From Streptomyces fodineus (GTDB lineage Bacteria; Actinomycetota; Actinomycetes; Streptomycetales; Streptomycetaceae), in NCBI RefSeq assembly GCF_001735805.1, contig NZ_CP017248.1, positions 9,052,001-9,116,000 on the forward strand: a DNA stretch of 64,000 bases. The letters run 5' to 3'. The position numbers and the translations under genes were made by a program. The notes under the pieces are model-generated. The model was not told where the DNA came from. It did not search any database and worked only from the letters and a program-made list of their open reading frames with translations. Shown here piece by piece: positions 57,775 through 64,000 of this stretch (its first letter is position 1; each line of letters starts with the position of its first letter).

Positions 57775-58355
57775 AGCAGGTGAGCGCGACGCGGGACGAT
57801 CCTGACCGCGGCGGAGCGGCTGTTCGCCGACCACGGCGTGTACGCCGTCTCCAACCGCCGGGTCGGCGAGGCCGCCGGCCAGGGCGACAACGCGGGCCGG
57901 CTACCACTTCGGCACCAAGTCCGACCTGGTCCGCCGTGGCCCGCCGGCACGCCGAGCGCATCGAGGCGCTCAGGGAGCGGGCTCTCGCCGCGGCCGGCGA
58001 CTCCACCGACGTACTCCGGTACGCCCGGTTCTGCGCCCAGGTCATGACCGACCCGGCGCCGCACGAGATCATGGTCGAGGAGTCCATGGCCTCCCCGGCG
58101 CTGCGGCAGGCGATCGAGGGCCTGGACCGCACCCTGCCGGAGCTGCCGCCCGAGGTTCGCGCCGAACGCGGCCAGATGGTCCGCCTGTTGATCCTGCACA
58201 CCTGCGCCGAGCGGGAGCGGGCCCCTGGCCGAGGGCACCCCGGCCCCCCGAGCGACCTGGACGGAGGCGGCCACCGGCCTCGTGCACGCGATCCTCGGCC
58301 CGAGGCCGGCCCTCGTCGCCGATGCAGCCCCCCACTCGCCCTGTCCGCCTCCTGA
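57775..58355 (+). pseudogene. TetR-family regulator, multiply frameshifted
   Basis: Joined pieces from different frames make a normal TetR protein. TILTAAERLFADHGVYAVSN with RRVGEAAGQGDNAG lies at about 57797-57900, then AGYHFGTKSDLVR, then VARRHAERIEALRERALAAA from about 57935. The piece YARFCAQVMTDPAPHEIMVE follows at 58019 after an apparent ~20-residue deletion. The frame is lost again near 58220 after LILHTCAERERA. At least three frameshifts plus one deletion make it clearly non-functional. It is convergent with glpK. Confidence 0.85.
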
Positions 58356-58364
58356 AGGCCGGCC

Positions 58365-59879
58365 TCAGGAGGACCGTGGTGGTCTGACCCAGCCCAAGGA
58401 CCGTTCGACGGCCCGCTGCCAGTTGTCGTACTCCGACTCCCGCAGCTCCGGGTCCATGTCGGGCAGCCACTGGCCGGCCCGGTGCCAGTTGCGGCGCAGT
58501 ACTTCCAGATCGGGCCAGTAGCCGGCGGCGAGCCCGGCCGCGTAGGCGGCGCCCAGGGAGACCGTCTCGGCGACCATGGGCCGCACCACGGGCACGTCGA
58601 GCACATCGGCCACGAACTGCATGAGCAGGTTGTCCGCGGTCATGCCCCCGTCCACCTTGAGCTGCTGCAGGGAGACCGAGGAATCGGCGTTCATGGCGTC
58701 GACGACCTCCCGGGTCTGCCAGCCGGTGGCCTCCAGGACGGCACGCGCCAGGTGCCCCTTGGTGATGTACGAGGTGAGGCCGACGATGACCCCGCGCGCG
58801 TCGCTGCGCCAGCGGGGCGCGAACAGACCCGAGAACGCGGGGACGATGTAGCAGCCACCGTTGTCCTCGACCGTCCGCGCGAGCGTCTCGATCTCCGGGG
58901 CGCTGCTGATCAGGCCCAGCCGGTCACGGAACCACTGGACGAGTGCGCCGGTGACGGCTATCGACCCTTCCAGCGCGTAGGCCGGCTGCTGGTCCCCGAT
59001 CTTGTACGCGACGGTCGTGAGGAGCCCGTGCCGGGACCGCACCAGCTCGCTGCCGGTGTTGAGCAGCAGGAAACTGCCCGTTCCGTAGGTGCACTTGGCC
59101 TCTCCTGGGGAGAAGCAGGTCTGGCCGAAGAGGGCGGCCTGCTGGTCGCCGAGGGCGGCGGTGATCGAGACCCCGGGCAGCAGCGAGCGGGCCTCACCGT
59201 ACGTCTGCGCGGAAGGCCGGATCTCAGGCAGCATCGCGCGCGGCACCCCGAAGAAGGCCAGCAACTCGTCGTCCCAGGTGAGCGTGCGGATGTTCATCAG
59301 CATGGTGCGGCTGGCGTTGGTGGCGTCGGTGATGTGCAGGCCGCTGTCGGCGCCCCCGGTGAGATTCCAGATCAGCCAGCTCTCCATCGTTCCGAACAGC
59401 ACCTCGCCGTCCTTGGCGCGCTGTTCGACCCCCTTGACGTGGTCGAACAGCCACCGGATCCGCAGCGCGGAGAAGTAGGTCGAGGGCGGCAGAGCGCACC
59501 GCTCCAGGAAGAACGCCTCCCCGGGGCGCTGCATGAGGTCGTTGACGAGCGGCTCCGTGCGGGTGTCCTGCCAGACGATCGCCCGGCCCAGCGGGACACC
59601 GGTCCGCCGGTCCCAGAGCACCGTCGTCTCCCGCTGGTTGGCCAGGCCGATGGCGATGACCTGCTCCTTGCCGACACCGGTGTCGGAGAGCGCCTCGGGC
59701 ACGATGTGCCGCAGGTTGTGCCATATCTCCATGGCGTCGTGCTCGACCCAGCCGGGCCTCGGGAAGTGCTGCTGGTGTTCCTTCTGCGCGACCGAGACCA
59801 GCCGCCCACGGTGGTCGAACAGGATGCATCGGGTCGAGTTGGTGCCCTGATCGATGGACATTACGTACCGTTCAGCCAT
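58365..59879 (-). CDS. glpK: Glycerol kinase
   Basis: A 504-residue FGGY-family kinase that converts glycerol and ATP to glycerol-3-phosphate. The N-terminal phosphate motif is SIDQGTNSTRCILFDHRG, the glycerol-binding region is WVEHDAMEIW and IVWQDTRTEP, and the C-terminal adenosine motif is KVDGGMTADNLLMQFVADVL. It lies 45 bp downstream of a GylR-like IclR regulator on the same strand. The glycerol facilitator usually found between them is absent, and no glycerol-3-phosphate dehydrogenase is adjacent. Confidence 0.96.
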   Translation of the reverse strand: MAERYVMSIDQGTNSTRCILFDHRGRLVSVAQKEHQQHFPRPGWVEHDAMEIWHNLRHIVPEALSDTGVGKEQVIAIGLANQRETTVLWDRRTGVPLGRAIVWQDTRTEPLVNDLMQRPGEAFFLERCALPPSTYFSALRIRWLFDHVKGVEQRAKDGEVLFGTMESWLIWNLTGGADSGLHITDATNASRTMLMNIRTLTWDDELLAFFGVPRAMLPEIRPSAQTYGEARSLLPGVSITAALGDQQAALFGQTCFSPGEAKCTYGTGSFLLLNTGSELVRSRHGLLTTVAYKIGDQQPAYALEGSIAVTGALVQWFRDRLGLISSAPEIETLARTVEDNGGCYIVPAFSGLFAPRWRSDARGVIVGLTSYITKGHLARAVLEATGWQTREVVDAMNADSSVSLQQLKVDGGMTADNLLMQFVADVLDVPVVRPMVAETVSLGAAYAAGLAAGYWPDLEVLRRNWHRAGQWLPDMDPELRESEYDNWQRAVERSLGWVRPPRSS

Positions 59880-59924
59880 GATCGGGTCTGCCTTCCGATG
59901 AATCGAGGGGCGGCTGTCCTCGGC

Positions 59925-60698
59925 CTACCAGCGGGCGGCTCCCAGGTCTCTGGAGATCGCCCGTGCGGCCTCGCGGAGCAGCGTGATCAGACTCGGGCGG
60001 GGGTGGCCCTGGCTGTCGCAGATCCGCTCGACCGGCCCGGACACCCCGATGGCGCCGACGACGAGGCCGCCGTGCCCGCGGATCGGTGCGCCGATTCCGG
60101 CCTCGCCCATGCTCATTTCCTGGATCTCGGCTGCCCATCCGACTTCCCTGACCTCCGCGAGCGCCCGGGCGAGCCGCTCGGGATCGACCAGGGTGTGCCG
60201 GGTGTACGACTCCAGCCCCTGCCCCTGCCCCTGCGCCGGATCGACGCTCGCGGTCCCGTACGCCAGCAGTACCTTGCCGAGCGAGGACGCGTGCAGGGGC
60301 AGCAGCGACCCCACGTCCAGGGTCTGGAAGGTGTCGTCCGGCCGGAACACGTGGTGGACGACCAGGACGCTGCCCTCCAGGGGGGTGCCCAGTCGTACCG
60401 CCTCCCCGCTGCGGGCGGCCAGGGCGTCGGCCCAGTTGAGGGAGCGCGAGCGCAGCTCGTTGACATCGAGGTAACTGGTCCCGAGGTGCAGCAGGGCGGC
60501 TCCGAGCTGGTACTTCCCGGTCGCCGCGTCCTGCTCCACGAAGTCCACGTGCTGGAGCGTGCGCAGAATGCCGTGGGCGGTGCCCTTCGCCAGCCCGAGC
60601 GAGGCCGCCACCTCGCCGAGCCCGAGTCGGCGGGGCCCGCCGGCGAGCAGACGCAGAATCGCCGCCGCCCGTTCGATCGACTGGACTGGGCCGGCCAT
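59925..60698 (-). CDS. IclR-family regulator, GylR-like
   Basis: A 257-residue regulator with an N-terminal winged HTH (LGEVAASLGLAKGTAHGILR, residues ~25-45) and an IclR effector domain (YQLGAALLHLGTSYLDVNEL ... GEAGIGAPIRGHGGLVVGAI). Wording and position match GylR, the glycerol-operon repressor of Streptomyces that responds to glycerol-3-phosphate. A QGQGQG run near residue 165 reflects a short CTGCCC tandem repeat. It is probably cotranscribed with glpK. Confidence 0.92.
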   Translation of the reverse strand: MAGPVQSIERAAAILRLLAGGPRRLGLGEVAASLGLAKGTAHGILRTLQHVDFVEQDAATGKYQLGAALLHLGTSYLDVNELRSRSLNWADALAARSGEAVRLGTPLEGSVLVVHHVFRPDDTFQTLDVGSLLPLHASSLGKVLLAYGTASVDPAQGQGQGLESYTRHTLVDPERLARALAEVREVGWAAEIQEMSMGEAGIGAPIRGHGGLVVGAIGVSGPVERICDSQGHPRPSLITLLREAARAISRDLGAARW

Positions 60699-60874
60699 GA
60701 AGCGAGCCTATTACCCGCACGGGCGCCTTGCCCGTGGGCGAGGGACGCGCGGGCGTTCGGTAATGCCGACCGCTGTTCATTGACCGGCCCGATTTGTGTC
60801 CATAACGTGCTTGGCAGTCCGGAATGCGTCGATCGACGGCGCTGGACCGGCCGTACACACCACCGGGAGAGATC

Positions 60875-61300
60875 ATGGCGGCACAGGTCAAGACGCTGCT
60901 TCAGACGGCATACGAACATGTGTGTCCGGTGCCGCCCGTCCCCGGCGCAGTCTCGGCCGTACGCCGTCGTACGGCGGCGGTCCTCGCCGACTGGAGTGTG
61001 TGTCCGCACCTCGTGGAGGACACCCTGCTCGTGGTGTCGGAGCTCGTGACCAACGCGCTCCTGCACGCCCGGCCCCCGGCCGTGCTCCGGCTTTCGTGGG
61101 TGCAGGGCGAGGGCGGCCGCGCCCTGCGTATCGAGGTCACCGACGCGGGCCCCGCCCTTCCGGTGGGCCGGTCCCTCATCGGGGTCGATCCCGACGAGCA
61201 CGGCAGGGGCGAGACGATCGTCCACGCCCTGGCGACGGACCATGGCATACGCACCCACCTCGGCGGAGTCACCCGGTGGGCCGAAATCGTCGTGCCCTAG
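60875..61300 (+). CDS. ATP-binding anti-sigma-factor-like protein (HATPase)
   Basis: A 141-residue RsbW-like GHKL domain starting MAAQVKTLLQTAYEHVCPVP, with GGGAGAG upstream. The N box is EDTLLVVSELVTNALLHARP and the G1 region is IEVTDAGPALPVG. The G2-like region is DEHGRGETIVHALATDHGIR. It is convergent with a SpoIIE-type phosphatase. The two stop codons share one CTAG, so the pair overlaps at the 3' ends. Such kinase/phosphatase pairs often form one partner-switching circuit. Confidence 0.85.
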   Translation: MAAQVKTLLQTAYEHVCPVPPVPGAVSAVRRRTAAVLADWSVCPHLVEDTLLVVSELVTNALLHARPPAVLRLSWVQGEGGRALRIEVTDAGPALPVGRSLIGVDPDEHGRGETIVHALATDHGIRTHLGGVTRWAEIVVP

Positions 61301-62478
61301 AGCGTGGCCTCGCACGATGACGGCACACACGCCGGGTCGTCCGCGGTGTTCTTCCGGAGCAGCAGCAGGGCGGCGTCGTCGTGCAGCCGGCCGCCCACAT
61401 GGGCCAGCAGTTCGTCGTGGAGCGCGGTGAGGGTGCGCGCCGGCTCGTCGGACACATGGCGGGTTACCCCTTCGGTCAGGGGATAGAAAGCGCGCGTGTG
61501 ATCGCGGGCCTCCGTGACCCCGTCGGTGTACAGCAGCAGCTGGTCTCCCACCACGAAGGGCAGCCGTTGCAGGCGCGGGGCCTGGGCCGAGAGGGCGCGC
61601 AGCCCGAGCGGCGGAGCGGGATGGGCGGGCTCCACCGCACCCACCTCGCCGGAGGCGGATATCAGCAGCGGCGGCGCATGTCCGCAGTTGACGATCTCCA
61701 GGTGTCCCGACCGGGGGTGTCCGACGACCACGGCGGTGACGAAGTCGTCGGGACCGAGATTGCGCGCCAGGCTCCGCTCGATCCTCGCGACGACGGCGAG
61801 CAGGTCGGGCTCGTCATGGGCGGCCTCGCGGAACACCCCGAGCACGAGTGCGGCGGTTCCCACGGCGGGCAGCCCCTTGCCGCGCACGTCACCGACGATC
61901 AGCCTGATGCCGTAGGGCGTGGTCACCAGGGCGTAGAGGTCCCCGCCGATCCGCGCCTCCGCCGCCGCGGCGCTGTAGCGGACGGCCACCTGGAACGGGC
62001 CGACGGCGTCCGGCACGGGCTGGAGCAGCGCGTGCTGGGCGGCCTCGGCGACCGAGCGGACGGCGGCGAGGACCCGTTCCCGACGGCCGCGCTGCGCGCT
62101 GGCCAGGCCGCTCGCCGCGGTGACGGCCGCCAGGACGGCCACGACCGCGGCCGGCTCGCGTGCGGGGGTCGCGTGCCCGATGGCCAGCGTCACGCCCAGC
62201 GCCGCGGCGAGGAGGCCGACGCAGACCACGCCACGCGGCCCGTTGGTGGAGGCCGCCAGCGCGGGTCCGGCCGCCAGCAGCGGCAGCCAGGGCATGCCCG
62301 CCCCGGCGGCGACGTCCAGGAGTGCGACCATGGCGACGACCAGGACCGGCAGCAGGGGCATTCCCGCGGCCCACAGCCCGACGGCACGCTGGTGGACCGC
62401 TCGCCCGATGCCGGCCACACGGTTCCCGAACAGCCGCATCGGCGCATGGTCGCCGCCGTGGTGTCGCGCCTGGAGCAT
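61297..62478 (-). CDS. PP2C/SpoIIE-type serine phosphatase with membrane segments
   Basis: A 393-residue protein. About residues 30-125 form four hydrophobic segments (MPLLPVLVVAMVALLDVAAG, PWLPLLAAGPALAAS, GVVCVGLLAAALGVTLAIG, AVVAVLAAVTAASGLA). A cytoplasmic SpoIIE domain follows with metal-binding residues in ARIGGDLYALVTTPYGIRLI, GDVRGKGLPAVG and LLYTDGVTEARD and the closing HDDAALLLLR. It should dephosphorylate an anti-anti-sigma factor and release a sigma factor. The start ATG may lie at 62478 (MLQARHHGG) or 39 bases later. Confidence 0.92.
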   Translation of the reverse strand: MLQARHHGGDHAPMRLFGNRVAGIGRAVHQRAVGLWAAGMPLLPVLVVAMVALLDVAAGAGMPWLPLLAAGPALAASTNGPRGVVCVGLLAAALGVTLAIGHATPAREPAAVVAVLAAVTAASGLASAQRGRRERVLAAVRSVAEAAQHALLQPVPDAVGPFQVAVRYSAAAAEARIGGDLYALVTTPYGIRLIVGDVRGKGLPAVGTAALVLGVFREAAHDEPDLLAVVARIERSLARNLGPDDFVTAVVVGHPRSGHLEIVNCGHAPPLLISASGEVGAVEPAHPAPPLGLRALSAQAPRLQRLPFVVGDQLLLYTDGVTEARDHTRAFYPLTEGVTRHVSDEPARTLTALHDELLAHVGGRLHDDAALLLLRKNTADDPACVPSSCEATL

Positions 62479-62576
62479 GTCTGTCGTCCGCAGTCCTCGC
62501 CGATAGGGATGTTCGCCCGGAATGTCCGTTTCTCAATCAAACGGGCTGGGCGAGGGCGGCCACAAGAAGCGGAATT

Positions 62577-63335
62577 TCAGATAGTGAGCGAGAGACTCCT
62601 GGTCACCCGGCTCGCGACCGGGAGCAGGCGTGTCCGGATCTCCTGGAGCCGGTCCCGCCGCTCCACCGGCAGGGAGACGCCGAGCGAACCGAGCGTGCTC
62701 CCGCGGTAGACCGGCACGGCGACGCACACGGTGCCGAGCGCGTATTCCTCCAGGTCCGTGAGGGCCGGTGCCAAGGGGGGCGTCGCGATCCTGCGGAGCA
62801 GCTCCGGAAGGCTGGTGATCGTCCGTGGCGTGAGGTCGGCGAGATGGTGCCTGGACAGATAGTCCCGGCGGGCGTCCTCGTCCAGCTCACGCAGCACGGA
62901 CTTGCCCAGCGCGGTGGCATGCCCGGCATCCTCGAAACCCACCCAGAGATCCACCCGGGGCATGCGGGGGCCGTCCACGATCTCGGCCACCCTGATCTCG
63001 CCCTCCTCGTAGAACGTGAGGTAGGTGGCGGCGGACAGCTCGTCCCGCAGAGCGGTCAGCGTCGGGCGCACCCGGCTGAGCAGCGTCTGCGCGCGGCCCG
63101 CCGTGTGCAGGGAGTTCAGTTTGTCGCCCAGGACGAAGCCGCCGTCGTCCAGCTTCCGCAGGTATCCGTCGTGCAGGAGGGTGCGCAGCAGGTGATAGGC
63201 GGTGGCCAGCGGCAGCCCCGTCTCGCGCGCCAGCTGTTTCGCCGGTGCGCCGTTCTCGTGCGCGCTCACCGCCTCCAGCAGACGGAAGGCCCGCTGCACC
63301 GAGCTGATGAGCGTGGGGCCGTCCTGAGCACCCAT
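62577..63335 (-). CDS. IclR-family transcriptional regulator
   Basis: A 252-residue regulator starting MGAQDGPTLISSVQRAFRLL. The N-terminal winged HTH (AKQLARETGLPLATAYHLLR) is followed by the IclR effector domain (GHATALGKSVLRELDEDARR ... GTVCVAVPVYRGSTLGSLGV). The ligand is unknown. It lies 92 bp downstream of the EamA transporter gene on the same strand. Confidence 0.92.
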   Translation of the reverse strand: MGAQDGPTLISSVQRAFRLLEAVSAHENGAPAKQLARETGLPLATAYHLLRTLLHDGYLRKLDDGGFVLGDKLNSLHTAGRAQTLLSRVRPTLTALRDELSAATYLTFYEEGEIRVAEIVDGPRMPRVDLWVGFEDAGHATALGKSVLRELDEDARRDYLSRHHLADLTPRTITSLPELLRRIATPPLAPALTDLEEYALGTVCVAVPVYRGSTLGSLGVSLPVERRDRLQEIRTRLLPVASRVTRSLSLTI

Positions 63336-63427
63336 AGGACCAGACTGCGCTGGGCCGGTGGCCCGGGGCAAGGCAGGGGGTCGTTCCGCTGCGGGGCGGC
63401 CGGCATCCACGACCGTGCCGGCCGGCC

Positions 63428-64000
63428 TCAGCGGTGTGTGCGCGCGATACTCACCGCGTTCGCGGCGACCACCGCCCCGATCCCCGTCCACTCCCAAACG
63501 CCCAGGGTCTGGCCCAGCACCACCCAGCCCACCACGGCCGCCAGCACCGGGTTGACGCTCATGAACAGGCCGAAGGTCTGGGCCGGCACCGTGCGCAGGG
63601 TCAGCAGATCGGTGAGGTAGGGCACGGCCGACGACAGCACGCCCGCCGCCACCGCGCACAGCACGGCCCCGGTCGTCGGCGGATGCCGTACGGCGACGAC
63701 GATCCCGATCGGCAGGAAGCTCAGCGCGGACACGCACGCGGCCGCCGCCGGCCCCTGCGCGCCCGGGATACGCCGTCCGACGAGCCGGTTGAGCAGGATG
63801 TACGAGGCCCAGCAGCCGGCGGCCACCAGGCCCAGGCCCAGCCCCACGTAGTCGGTGGACGGCCGCGGGCGCATCAGCACCACCACTCCGGCCGCCGCCA
63901 GCACCGCGCACCCCGCGTCCAGCCTGCGGCGCGAGGCGGCCAGCGCGATGGCGAGCGGGCCCAGGAACTCCAGGGTCACCGCCAGCCCCAGTCCGACCCG
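63428..64000 (-). CDS. EamA-family transporter, cut by the window end
   Basis: The C-terminal ~190 residues of a DMT-superfamily membrane protein. The frame remains open to the last base of the window (VGLGLAVTLEFLGPLAIALA reads across 63950-64000), so the true start lies outside. Hydrophobic segments (VGLGLGLVAAGCWASYILLN; LMSVNPVLAAVVGWVVLGQ) and the YLTDLLTLRTVPAQTFGLFM motif fit RhtA-like amino-acid or metabolite exporters. The substrate is unknown. Confidence 0.88.
   Translation of the reverse strand, partial: RVGLGLAVTLEFLGPLAIALAASRRRLDAGCAVLAAAGVVVLMRPRPSTDYVGLGLGLVAAGCWASYILLNRLVGRRIPGAQGPAAAACVSALSFLPIGIVVAVRHPPTTGAVLCAVAAGVLSSAVPYLTDLLTLRTVPAQTFGLFMSVNPVLAAVVGWVVLGQTLGVWEWTGIGAVVAANAVSIARTHR

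Overview
The sequence is very GC-rich, with strong G/C third-position codon bias, GTG starts, ATGA/GTGA gene overlaps, a WhiB-like protein, two SigB-type sigma factors, several single-domain ATP-binding anti-sigma-like proteins and a complete GlgE (maltosyltransferase) glycogen pathway. This points to Streptomyces or a close relative. The first ~14 kb look like accessory chromosome (insertion sequences, toxin-antitoxin debris, a conflict-type operon). The rest is mostly ordinary metabolic and regulatory content with a few decayed loci.

Layout. 0-3.6 kb: a frameshifted hypothetical gene, a cold-shock protein, and a TetR regulator divergent from a short-chain dehydrogenase with three copies of one operator between them. 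3.45-7.65 kb: a decayed toxin/antitoxin remnant followed by four insertion sequences packed end to end (IS5-type, IS5-type, IS701-type, IS5-type). 7.8-13.8 kb: a three-gene minus-strand operon (Trypco1-like small protein; 1409-aa trypsin-STAND NTPase-14-blade WD40 protein with an intact H/D/S triad and one TTA leucine codon; 466-aa unknown partner). This is the best candidate for an undescribed conflict or defence system.

14.6-22.6 kb: universal stress protein, DUF4032 kinase-like protein, metallo-beta-lactamase-fold hydrolase, AlkB-like dioxygenase, a TetR regulator coupled to a FAD dehydrogenase, DUF488 and a secreted M1 peptidase. 22.7-30.1 kb: a two-component system, a WhiB-like protein, an ArgP-type regulator divergent from an apparently leaderless LysE-type exporter, an MFS transporter and a cNMP-binding protein. 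30.2-38.6 kb: an ATP-binding regulator, a SigB-like sigma factor, a FUSC membrane protein, an NDH-2-like oxidoreductase, another ATP-binding regulator, a long-chain acyl-CoA ligase and a small membrane protein.

38.6-50.6 kb: a carboxylate-amine ligase and the alpha-glucan module. glgE, treS, mak and glgB run on the minus strand and make maltose-1-phosphate and branched alpha-glucan. An ATP-binding gene and glgX (debranching) diverge on the plus strand, with two tandem hairpin repeats in the divergent region. 50.6-58.4 kb: a VOC protein, an ANTAR protein, a second SigB-like factor, a broken MarR/ABC-transporter locus, a conserved hypothetical with a promoter/operator arrangement, an isolated hemC, a stand-alone ATP-dependent DNA ligase and a multiply frameshifted TetR pseudogene. 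58.4-64 kb: glycerol kinase with its GylR-like regulator, an ATP-binding regulator convergent with a SpoIIE-type phosphatase, an IclR regulator and an EamA transporter cut by the window end. No tRNA, rRNA, CRISPR array or replication origin was seen.
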